From DATKFM01 sp963810485 (GTDB lineage: Bacteria; Pseudomonadota; Alphaproteobacteria; Dongiales; Dongiaceae), in assembly GCA_963810485.1 (NCBI GenBank), contig CAWENQ010000003.1, positions 310,001-374,000 of the forward strand: DNA of 64,000 bases, written 5' to 3'. A program made the translations under genes and the position numbers. The notes below the pieces were generated by a model. That model was not told the origin of the DNA. It ran no database searches and saw only the letters and a program-made list of their open reading frames with translations. Each line of letters begins with the position of its first letter. Position 1 is the stretch's first letter. This document shows, piece after piece, positions 43,388-51,044 of the stretch.

Positions 43388-43519
43388 TCGGAGCGCCTCG
43401 CAGCGCTTCCGCCCGGCGCCTGGCCCAATGGCGGGATCGCGCTGCAGCTTGCCGTTTCGGGTCCGATGATAGAGTCTTTCATCGGACTCGGACGGCATCG
43501 GCAGTGACGGGATGACCCC

Positions 43520-44038
43520 GTGAAATCCACGTTCGCGACGGTCGGCGGTTGGCTCAGGCGGCGCGCAGAGAATCTTGCGGCGGCGATGCTGGGCGTGATG
43601 TTCGCCGCCTTCATCCTGCAGATCGTCTTCCGCTATTTGCTAAATCTCCCCATCGGCTGGACTCACGAAGTCAGCGTGATCATGTGGCTCTGGCTCGTGC
43701 TCTTCGGCTCGGCGTTCGTCATCAGGGAGAGTGAGGAGATCCGCTTCGATGTCATCTACGGCGCTGTTGGCGCCGGCCCGCGGCGCGTCATGGCCACGAT
43801 CACTGCCGTCGCCTTGATCGTCCTCTTCAGTTTGTCTCTGCCGGCGGTGATCGACTACGTTGCCTTCATGAAGGTGCAGAAGACGGCTTATCTGAAGATC
43901 CGCTTCGACTATCTCTATGCCATGTACGTCGTCTTCGCCGTGGCCATGATCGTCCGCTACCTCTGGCTCGGCTGGCAAGCGATCTGGGGCAGGGCGCCGG
44001 AGGCCTTCGATCCGACCAAGGCGGGCTCGGGCGTATGA
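43520..44038 (+). CDS. dctQ: TRAP transporter small permease (DctQ family)
   Basis: Inner-membrane protein of 172 residues with four helices: VMFAAFILQIVFRYLL, VIMWLWLVLFGSAFVIRE, ITAVALIVLFSLSLPAVI and YAMYVVFAVAMIVRYLW. Start is GTG 43520. Its TGA overlaps the start of dctM by ATGA. The small subunit bridges binding protein and large permease. Confidence 0.88.
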   Translation: MKSTFATVGGWLRRRAENLAAAMLGVMFAAFILQIVFRYLLNLPIGWTHEVSVIMWLWLVLFGSAFVIRESEEIRFDVIYGAVGAGPRRVMATITAVALIVLFSLSLPAVIDYVAFMKVQKTAYLKIRFDYLYAMYVVFAVAMIVRYLWLGWQAIWGRAPEAFDPTKAGSGV

Positions 44039-45336
44039 ACCTCGCCAGCCCGTTCTCGATCTCCCTTGTCGTCATCACCGCCCTGGCCTTGCTCGGCCTG
44101 CCGATCGGCCTCTCGATGATCGCCGGCTCTGTCCTCTATCTTCTTCTGGTGGGCGCCGACATGGGGACTGTCGCCGAACAATTCCTCAACGGCATGTATT
44201 CCAATTATGTCATGCTGGCTGTGCCCCTGTTCATCCTGGCCGCCGAATTGATGAACAATGGCAGCCTGAGCGAGCGTCTCCTGCGCTGGTGCGACGCCGT
44301 CGTCGGCCGATTCCGCGGCGGCCTGGCCCAAGTCAATATCCTGCAGAGCATCATCTTTGCCGGCATGTCCGGTTCGGCCATCGCCGATGCCGCGGGAACC
44401 GGCAAGATGATGCAGTACATGATGACCAAGGACGGCAAGTACACGCCGAGCTACGCGGCGGCCCTCACGGCAGTTTCGGCGGTCATTGGGCCGATCATTC
44501 CGCCTTCCATCCCCATGATCCTCTACGCCCTCGTGTCGGATGCCTCCATCGGCTATCTATTCCTCGGCGGCGTCATTCCTGGCCTGTTGATGGGCTTCGC
44601 ACAGATGGTCCTCATCGCCGTCACTGCGCGCCGCAGGAATTTTCCGGTCGAAAAGGCCGTGCCGCTGCGCGATCTGCCGCGCATTACCTGGGAAAGCCTG
44701 CCGGCATTGCTGATGCCGGTGGTGTTGATGGGAGGAATCTACGGCGGCGCAACAACGCCGACCGAAGCGGCCGCGGTTGCGGCCGCTTACGCCCTGGTCG
44801 TCTCGATCGTTCTCTATCGCAGTGTCAGCCTCAAAGGCTTCTACGCCTCCCTGCTGTCGAGCGCCCGGACCACCGCATCGGTCGGCATGCTGATCGCTGG
44901 CGCACTGGTCTTCAACTATGTAGTGACGGTCGAGAATATTCCCCACAGCCTGCAGTTGATCCTCTCCCAATGGGAACTCGGTCCGGTCACATTCCTGATT
45001 CTCGTGAACGTGATTCTGCTGCTCCTCGGCTGCGTGCTCGAGGGAACGGCAATCCTCCTGATCATCGTTCCCGTCTTTATCCCCACGGCAGAAGCGCTTG
45101 GGATCGACTTGGTGCATTTCGGCGTGCTTTGCGTTGTCAACATCATGATCGGGCTGATCACGCCTCCGTATGGCCTGCTGCTGTTCATCATGACCAACAT
45201 ATCGGGCGCACCGCTGCGGCATATCGTGCGGGACGTTGCGCCGTTTCTGTTTGCGATGATCGGCGCCCTGTTGCTGATCACCTTCATTCCCGAATTGGTC
45301 CTCTGGCTCCCGCGGCTCTTGGGGTATCAGGGTTAG
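44035..45336 (+). CDS. dctM: TRAP transporter large permease (DctM family)
   Basis: Inner-membrane sodium-coupled permease of 433 residues with about 12 helices. Key signatures are GMSGSAIADAAGTGKMM and the PPSIPMILYALVSDASIGYLF loop with its double-proline turn, as well as GVILIEGTAIL-like LEGTAILLIIVPVFIP in the second repeat. It forms the transporter with DctQ and DctP. It ends 8 bases before the dehydroquinase gene. Confidence 0.92.
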   Translation: MNLASPFSISLVVITALALLGLPIGLSMIAGSVLYLLLVGADMGTVAEQFLNGMYSNYVMLAVPLFILAAELMNNGSLSERLLRWCDAVVGRFRGGLAQVNILQSIIFAGMSGSAIADAAGTGKMMQYMMTKDGKYTPSYAAALTAVSAVIGPIIPPSIPMILYALVSDASIGYLFLGGVIPGLLMGFAQMVLIAVTARRRNFPVEKAVPLRDLPRITWESLPALLMPVVLMGGIYGGATTPTEAAAVAAAYALVVSIVLYRSVSLKGFYASLLSSARTTASVGMLIAGALVFNYVVTVENIPHSLQLILSQWELGPVTFLILVNVILLLLGCVLEGTAILLIIVPVFIPTAEALGIDLVHFGVLCVVNIMIGLITPPYGLLLFIMTNISGAPLRHIVRDVAPFLFAMIGALLLITFIPELVLWLPRLLGYQG

Positions 45337-45344
45337 GATCCATC

Positions 45345-45800
45345 ATGGCCAAGCCGATCTATGTCTTGAATGGCCCCAACCTCAACCGGCTCGGCAAGCG
45401 CGAGCCGGAAATCTACGGGACGACCACGCTGGCGGAGGTGGAGGCGATGTGCCGCCAGGCCGCCGGCGATCGTCCGCTGGAATTTCGCCAGACCAACAGT
45501 GAGGAACAACTGATCGCCTGGGTGCAGGAGGCGATTGATAAGGCTGCCGGCATCGTCATCAATCCTGCAGCATTCACGTTCACTTCACTCGCCCTCCTGG
45601 ATGCGCTGAAGATGTTTCCGGGTCCGATCATCGAGCTGCATATCTCGAACATTCATCGGCGCGAGGTTATCTACCGGAATTCCTATGTGTCGAAGACAGC
45701 GACCGCAGTGATCGCCGGGCTGGGCGCTCGGGGCTATGCGGCGGCGGTCGTTGCGATTGAGAGCCTCATCGATTCCCGGGAAAGAACCTCTAGCTCCTAG
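45345..45800 (+). CDS. aroQ: Type II 3-dehydroquinate dehydratase
   Basis: A 151-residue dodecameric dehydratase (AroQ/QutE type). The N-terminal loop LNGPNLNRLGKREPEIYG supplies the catalytic Arg and Tyr, and ELHISNIHRRE holds the catalytic His. RQTNSEEQLIAWVQEA is the second signature. It starts 8 bases after dctM, so it belongs to the TRAP operon and very likely works in catabolism of imported quinate, converting 3-dehydroquinate to 3-dehydroshikimate. ATG 45345 is the real start; the same frame is open far upstream inside dctM. Confidence 0.93.
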   Translation: MAKPIYVLNGPNLNRLGKREPEIYGTTTLAEVEAMCRQAAGDRPLEFRQTNSEEQLIAWVQEAIDKAAGIVINPAAFTFTSLALLDALKMFPGPIIELHISNIHRREVIYRNSYVSKTATAVIAGLGARGYAAAVVAIESLIDSRERTSSS

Positions 45801-45963
45801 GATCGGATAACGGCCGGTCGCGGTTCTGGCGGGATCAGACATTCCGCGATGTGGAACCTCACCTTACCGCATCATTAAATTAGCGGACTCCCCCTATATG
45901 GGGGGTCTCATTTCATTGACCGTCATCTAAGGTCAGAGGCGAGAAGAGTTCGGTGAGGTCCGC

Positions 45964-46303
45964 ATGAACGCGCGTCCCATGGTCGGCATGTTCGGCCAAA
46001 AGGTTCCTATGGGACAGGCCAACGGTCCGGATGTCGACCTGATCGTCAGCGGAACCGAGTTGTACGCCACCTACGAAACACCCGAAGGCTTTCCGGCCGT
46101 CTACGACGATGCGCTCGGGCTATTCTGCTACGCCAGGATCGTCGGCGGCAGATTCGAAGTCATCGGGTGTTTCCGTTGCTTTGCCGCCGCCGCCAGGCGT
46201 GCAGTTGCATGGCGTCGAGAGCGACGAAGTCAAGCAGCGGAAGATCGGCGAGCGGACCGAACAAATGAACCGGAATTCCCGTCCAGGACGACAAGAGGAG
46301 TAG
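45964..46303 (+). pseudogene. Duplicated propeptide of the M6 protease, one frameshift
   Basis: The first 68 residues (VDLIVSGTELYATYETPEG..YDDALGLFCYARIVGG) parallel residues 18-58 of the protease encoded next. After Ile-Gly near 46168 the frame turns into an Ala/Arg-rich string; in the neighbouring frame it continues as VSVALPPPPGVQLHGVESDE and ends at TAG 46303, which parallels STGTPLSEPPPEGLVRHLQE of the protease. So one extra T near 46168 breaks an otherwise full copy of the N-terminal propeptide. It is a tandem partial duplicate placed 4 bases upstream of the protease start. Confidence 0.7.
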
Positions 46304-46307
46304 TGAG

Positions 46308-48245
46308 ATGAGCGCTATTTTCGGTGAGATCCTGAATTTCGCCCAGCGGAACGGCCCGGAAGTCGCCCTTACAGTGTTCGGCGATGAGCATTACGCCCGC
46401 TACGAGAACCTCGAAGGGTTTTCGGCCATCTATGACGAGCAGCTTGGCCTCTTCTGCTATGCCCGGCTGTCGGCTGGAAGTTTCCGCTCTACGGGCACGC
46501 CCCTGTCGGAGCCGCCGCCTGAGGGACTGGTGCGCCATCTCCAGGAGTCGCAAGACATCGTCGTGGCCCGTGCCGCCGCCCGCAAGCTGCGCCGCTCTGC
46601 CATGGCCGGAGGTCAGCGCGAGGCCGAAGTCGTGCGAACCTTCGGACCGAACCAGGGGCTTCTTGAAGGCCGAGTCCTGTCGCAAGGCCAGATAAAGGGT
46701 CTGACGATCATGGTGAATTTTCAGGATCTCGCGAGCACCGTCACCCGCACCGACGTCGATGCAATGCTCAACGGAACGAATTACACCGCCAACGGCAATG
46801 TCTGTTCCGCACGCGAGTATTTCCAACAGGTATCAAGCGGGAAGCTCACATACACGAATGTCGTTGTCGGACCCTACACGCTCAGCCGGGAACGCGAATT
46901 CTACGTCAGCAACCTTCTGGTTGAAGAGGCTCTCCAGCTTGCCGTCGCGGCCGGCCTGGATCTCAAGCAATTTGACTCGAAGAATGAGAATATCGTCGAT
47001 GCCCTGAACATCATGTATGCCGGGCAGACCCAGTATCGGGGCGAGCTCTGGCCGCACAACTGGCACATCAATCTCCAGTTCGGCACGATGAGGACCGACC
47101 TCTATCTCCTCACCAGTCTGGGGCGCACGCCCGCGGATCTGAGCATCGGCACGTTCTGTCATGAAAATGGTCATCTGCTCTGCCGCTTCCCGGATATGTA
47201 TGACTATGGCGAGCGCGACGGCGACAGCATCAAGAGCGCAGGCATCGGCAGCTATTGCCTGATGGGATCGGGCAATCACAATGACAACGGGCGCAGCCCG
47301 TCGCCGGTCTGCGCGTATCTGCGCGATCTCGCCGGGTGGTGCGACAATGAAATCAACCTGAACGCTGCGGGTACGCAGCAGGCGCTGCAGGCCGACTACA
47401 ATACGGTGATGAAGTACCGGACTTCAAAACCGAACGAGTACTTCCTCGTCGAGAACAGATCCAGGATGGGGCTCGATCGCGGCCTGCCGGCCAGCGGTCT
47501 GGCGGTGTATCACTGCGACATCCTGGGCTCGAACGAGCTGCAGCAGGGAACCGCGGCCAAGCACTATCAATGTGCTTTGCTCCAGGCCGATGGCCGCCGC
47601 GATCTCGAGCTGGACATGAACCGCGGAGACGGCAATGACCTCTACGGGGCGACTCAGGGGATTGCCCTGTCGGCCTCATCTTTGCCGCACACTCGGGAGT
47701 GGGATGGCCGCGACTCCGGATTGGTAGTCGCCGATATCGCGGCGCCGGGGGCGACCATATCGTTCAAGGTCGGCGCGGCTGCACCTGCGGTTGTTGTCCG
47801 GGGGCAGGCTAATCCGAAAATCAAGATTCCCGACGCAGTGGCGGCGGGTTTCTCCAGTACGATTGTCATCATGGAATCCGGTACGGTGGCCCAGATCAAG
47901 GTGAACATCGACATCGAGCATACCTATATCGGCGATCTCCGGGTTACCCTGACCTCGCCCGCGGGCCGAAGCACAATCTTGCACCCGCAATTGGGCGGGT
48001 CCGCCGATAATCTCATTGCAACCTATGATTCCGCCGTGCCCGGCGTCCTGACAGCCATGATCGGCCAATCCATGAAGGGCCTCTGGACGCTAAATGTTGC
48101 CGATCGCGTGCGGGTGGATGTCGGCAAACTGCGAAGCTGGAGCATCGAGCTCAGATCCGCTGCTGCCCAGGGAATACTTGTCGCGGGACTTCGCGACAGC
48201 GAACCCGCGCCGGGCAAGAAGAAATCGGCTGGCGGGCGCCGCTGA
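46308..48245 (+). CDS. M6-type metalloprotease with C-terminal P-domain
   Basis: A 645-residue zinc protease. The propeptide covers about 1-110. The catalytic domain (about 120-480) has HENGH at 285-289 followed by CRFPDMYDYG, the M6 (immune inhibitor A-like) form of H-E-x-x-H with a downstream Asp ligand. Residues about 505-635 form a proprotein-convertase P-domain (TVAQIKVNIDIEHTYIGDLR and GLWTLNVADRVRVDVGKL). A short Lys/Gly tail ends the protein. I see no classical signal peptide. Since M6 proteases normally act outside the cell, export must use another route or a cue in the propeptide. Start at 46308 with GGAG just upstream. Confidence 0.85.
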   Translation: MSAIFGEILNFAQRNGPEVALTVFGDEHYARYENLEGFSAIYDEQLGLFCYARLSAGSFRSTGTPLSEPPPEGLVRHLQESQDIVVARAAARKLRRSAMAGGQREAEVVRTFGPNQGLLEGRVLSQGQIKGLTIMVNFQDLASTVTRTDVDAMLNGTNYTANGNVCSAREYFQQVSSGKLTYTNVVVGPYTLSREREFYVSNLLVEEALQLAVAAGLDLKQFDSKNENIVDALNIMYAGQTQYRGELWPHNWHINLQFGTMRTDLYLLTSLGRTPADLSIGTFCHENGHLLCRFPDMYDYGERDGDSIKSAGIGSYCLMGSGNHNDNGRSPSPVCAYLRDLAGWCDNEINLNAAGTQQALQADYNTVMKYRTSKPNEYFLVENRSRMGLDRGLPASGLAVYHCDILGSNELQQGTAAKHYQCALLQADGRRDLELDMNRGDGNDLYGATQGIALSASSLPHTREWDGRDSGLVVADIAAPGATISFKVGAAAPAVVVRGQANPKIKIPDAVAAGFSSTIVIMESGTVAQIKVNIDIEHTYIGDLRVTLTSPAGRSTILHPQLGGSADNLIATYDSAVPGVLTAMIGQSMKGLWTLNVADRVRVDVGKLRSWSIELRSAAAQGILVAGLRDSEPAPGKKKSAGGRR

Positions 48246-48613
48246 CAGCGCTCCCGGCTATTGCCTGATCCGTCGGACCTGTAGCGTTCGAGCCGCACAT
48301 GAAGAGTTATCTCTTGACTTTTAGGATAATAGACCTATAATAGAATTCCGCCACTGATTCTCCGCGGCGTTGATGTTGGACATTGTGTATCGGAATATCG
48401 GATGCCTGATCGCGTAGCGGTTCGGCATTGCCGATGCGCGCTGGCGTTCGGCTGGTCCTGCCGGGGCACTCGATGAAGCAGGGATTCCCTTGTATGGCAT
48501 CGTTCCGCAAAAACAGGGTCCCCTAGGAATCGTTGTTTTTGCCGGATTCGCCTTCCCATTCAGCCAGATGCATAGCGAAAAAATGCGCCAAAATATGCGC
48601 AAGCGAAGCGCGC
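48246..48613. other. 368-bp intergenic region with orphan promoter
   Basis: No protein gene is supported here; small minus-strand frames have no start signals or family resemblance. The 48311-48345 stretch is very A+T-rich for this genome and holds a near-consensus promoter. Downstream comes G+C-rich sequence with CGTTGTTTTTGCCGG near 48531. A small RNA is possible. Confidence 0.45.
48314..48341 (+). promoter_or_regulatory. Near-consensus sigma-70 promoter without an obvious gene
   Basis: TTGACT at 48314-48319 and a perfect TATAAT at 48336-48341 are separated by 16 bases on the plus strand. Downstream there is no plus-strand gene up to the convergent gene at 48614, so it may drive a small RNA or an antisense transcript into that gene. 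Confidence 0.5.
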
Positions 48614-49210
48614 TCAGTCCTCCACCCGATAATCCTCCGAATGCCGCCAGTCTGGGGTGAAGGCGAGGATGCGGATGCCGTCGGGCAGGTTCGGGTTGAA
48701 CATGCGGTTATGCCAGTAGGTCGCCTGGTGCCAAGGCTGCGACTCCGCGAGCTCGCGCACGGCGCAGGTCAGGCGATAGGTCTGGGTGAACTGCTCGAAT
48801 TCCAGCACGCAGCGGCCCTGGTTGAGCAGCATGCCGGCGATGGCTGAGTCCGGCCCGAACAGGCCGGTCATCACATCGCTGAAATTTCCCGGCTGCTGGA
48901 AGTAACTGCCCGCGAGCGTCTCCAGTATCTTGTCATAGCGCTCGATCGGATCCTGGGTGCGCTGATACTGGAACTTGAACTGGCTGATGCTGTGATCGGG
49001 CTCCAGTTCGTTCAGCAGCACCGTGACCCGCGGCGCGATCTCCTCGCCCCGCAGCGACAGCACCCGCGGCTGCATGCCGGATGTCGGCCGCCCCCCACCC
49101 TGGCGCATGGCGAGCTGCCGCACGCGGCATTGCCAGCCGATGAACTCCTTGCGCAAAAGCTGGGCCGCCTGCTGCGTCAGCACCACATTGTGCGGGTTGC
49201 GATCAGGCAA
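48614..49210 (-). CDS. Protein of unknown function, divergent from the sox operon
   Basis: A 198-residue soluble protein with no signal or membrane segment. The first part reads like a small helical domain (NVVLTQQAAQLLRKEFIGWQC) and the centre like an alpha/beta domain. The ending HNRMFNPNLPDGIRILAFTPDWRHSEDYRVED is rich in aromatic and acidic residues. I cannot assign a family. It shares a 269-bp divergent spacer with soxB, so it may be functionally tied to that operon. Confidence 0.72.
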   Translation of the reverse strand: MPDRNPHNVVLTQQAAQLLRKEFIGWQCRVRQLAMRQGGGRPTSGMQPRVLSLRGEEIAPRVTVLLNELEPDHSISQFKFQYQRTQDPIERYDKILETLAGSYFQQPGNFSDVMTGLFGPDSAIAGMLLNQGRCVLEFEQFTQTYRLTCAVRELAESQPWHQATYWHNRMFNPNLPDGIRILAFTPDWRHSEDYRVED

Positions 49211-49247
49211 TCCTGTATTCCTTCCTCAGGCGTCAATATACCAGTTG

Positions 49248-49258
49248 CAACCAATTTT
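49248..49258. promoter_or_regulatory. CAACCAATTTT motif upstream of soxB
   Basis: CAACCAATTTT, followed by a TTCGG-AGAA-CCGAA dyad, lies 222 bases before soxB. It is nearly the same as the half-sites near 28566 and 28641 before the first amine operon. A second related element, GACCAATTTAG, occurs near 49400. Possible shared regulator site. Confidence 0.35.
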
Positions 49259-49479
49259 CGGAGAACCGAAGGGCTTCTGGGCACGCCAATAAGGCCAGCC
49301 TGAAGCCTGATTTATCTGCACATCGGTAATATTTCTTGCCTGTCAGGAAACCTACCGCTAGCTTGCGCGAAGTCAACCGGGCAAGGCGCCGCGACCAATT
49401 TAGACCATTTGGCCGCTGACGGCGCGACTGCCCGGAAAGTTCTGGGGACTGCTTAGCGCAAGCGGAGACCTGCCGCACC

Positions 49480-50727
49480 ATGCCTCTCGGCCTGCTGAAA
49501 TACGGACTTCGCCGCAAGTATCCGGCGCAGCATCACTTCCCGCGCCCGAAGGAGCTGAAGAAAACCTACGACGTCGTGATCATCGGCGGCGGCGGTCATG
49601 CTCTCGCCAGCGCGTACTACCTGGCGCGCGACTACGGCATCACCGATGTCTGCATCCTGGAGAAGGGCTATCTCGCCGGCGGCAACACCGCGCGCAACAC
49701 CGCGATCATCCGCTCCAACTACCTGACGCCGGAAGGCGTCGCGCTTCTATGAGCAGTCGCTGCAGCTCTATCAGCGACCGTCGCAGCGACTTCGACTTCA
49801 ACATCCTGTATCGCGAGCGCGGCCACTTCACGCTCGCGCACACGGATGCGGCCATGCGCACCAGCCGCTGGCGCGCCGAGGTCAACAAGCATCTCGGCGT
49901 CAATTCGGAGCTGATCTATCCGGGACGAGATCGCATCGGCTCTGCCCATCGCTCAACATGTCGGAAGATGTGCGCTATCCCGATCCTCGGCGCGCTCTAT
50001 CATCCGCCGGGGTCGATCGCGCGCCATGACGCGGTCGCCTGGGGCTATGCCCGCGGCGCGAGCGATGCGCGGCGTGCGAGATCCACAGCAGACGCGGTCA
50101 CCGGCCTCTTGATCGAGAACGGCACGATCAAGGGCGTGCGAGACCAACCGCGGCACGATCTACGCAACCGCGCCATGCAGGCGGTCGCCGGCTCCACTTC
50201 GCTGATCGCCAAGATGGCCGGCTTCAACTTGCCGATCCGCACCATTCCGCTGCAGGCCTGCGTCTCCGTGCCGTTGAAGCCATTCCTGGATCAGATCGTC
50301 GTATCGGGCAGCCTGCATGTCTACGTCTCGCAGTCCTCGCGCGGCGAGCTGGTGATGGGCGGGTCGACCGATCCCTACGGTCTCTACTCCACGCGCTCGA
50401 CCCTCGATTTCAAGGAAGGGCTGATGGGCCACATGCTGGAGCTGTTGCCGTTGCTCGACGAGGTGACAGCTGCTGCGCCAGTGGGCCGGCATGACCGACA
50501 TGACACCGGACTTCTAGCCCGATCATGGGGCTGACGCCGGTGCAGAACTATTACATCGACAGCGGCTGGGGCACCTGGGGCTTCAAGGCGACACCGGTCT
50601 GCGGCATGCGCATGGCCGAGATGATCGCCACCGACACGCTGCCGAACTGATCACGCCGTTCTATCTCGACCGCTTCGTCGATTACGCGCAGGTCGGCGAA
50701 AAAGGCGCGGCGTCGGTCGGCCATTGA
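49480..50727 (+). pseudogene. soxB: Sarcosine oxidase beta subunit / N-methylglutamate dehydrogenase-like (SoxB/MgdA), multiply frameshifted
   Basis: The first 88 residues are clean: KKTYDVVIIGGGGHALASAYYL (FAD-binding) and NTARNTAIIRSNYL. From 49744 on the protein can only be followed by changing frame repeatedly. Segments recognisable in order are YERGHFTLAHTDAAMR-like RERGHFTLAHTDAAMR, then CPSLNM-SEDVRYPILGALYHPPGS, ARHDAVAWGYARGAS, AMQAVAGSTSLIAKMAGF, LQACVSVPLKPFLDQI, SQSSRGELVMGGSTDPYG and finally WGTWGFKATPVCGMRMAEM, ending at TGA 50725-50727. That is a complete SoxB, about 410 residues, with extra single bases near 49744, 49785, 49940, 50080 and 50143 and others. SoxB carries the FAD site of the heterotetrameric oxidase. 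The sequence content is intact, so base-calling errors are likely. Confidence 0.85.
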
Positions 50728-50737
50728 GGAGGTAGCA

Positions 50738-51042
50738 ATGAAGATCATGAACTGTCCGCTGAACGGCCCGCGCAACATCACCGAATTCGTCTGGGGCGGC
50801 GAGGTGCAAGCCGATGCCCAATCCCGCTCGCTCGGCCGATCGCGCCTGGGGCGACTTGGCTGTTCCTGGAGAACAACGACCGCCGGCGTCGTGCGCGAGT
50901 GGTGGTGCCATGTGCCGACGTCTTTCTGGTTCATCGCGGAGCGCAACACGGTGACGGACGAGATCCTGAAGACCTATCCGGCCGGCGAGTTGTTCAAGCA
51001 GCGCGTCGAATTTGCCGCCAAGGCCAAGCGGGCGAGGGCTGA
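50738..51042 (+). pseudogene. soxD: Sarcosine oxidase delta subunit (SoxD/MgdB), frameshifted
   Basis: The small zinc-binding subunit, about 100 residues. It opens with MKIMNCPLNGPRNITEFVWGGEV and closes with AGVVREWWCHVPTSFWFIAE and RNTVTDEILKTYP-AGELFKQRVEF, the standard SoxD ends. Between about 50808 and 50870 the sense runs through the other frames (PMPNPARSADRAWGD, then LFLENN), and near 51030 another shift is needed to reach the TGA at 51040. It lies 10 bases after soxB and 2 bases before soxA, as expected for soxBDAG. Confidence 0.82.
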
Positions 51043-51044
51043 TC

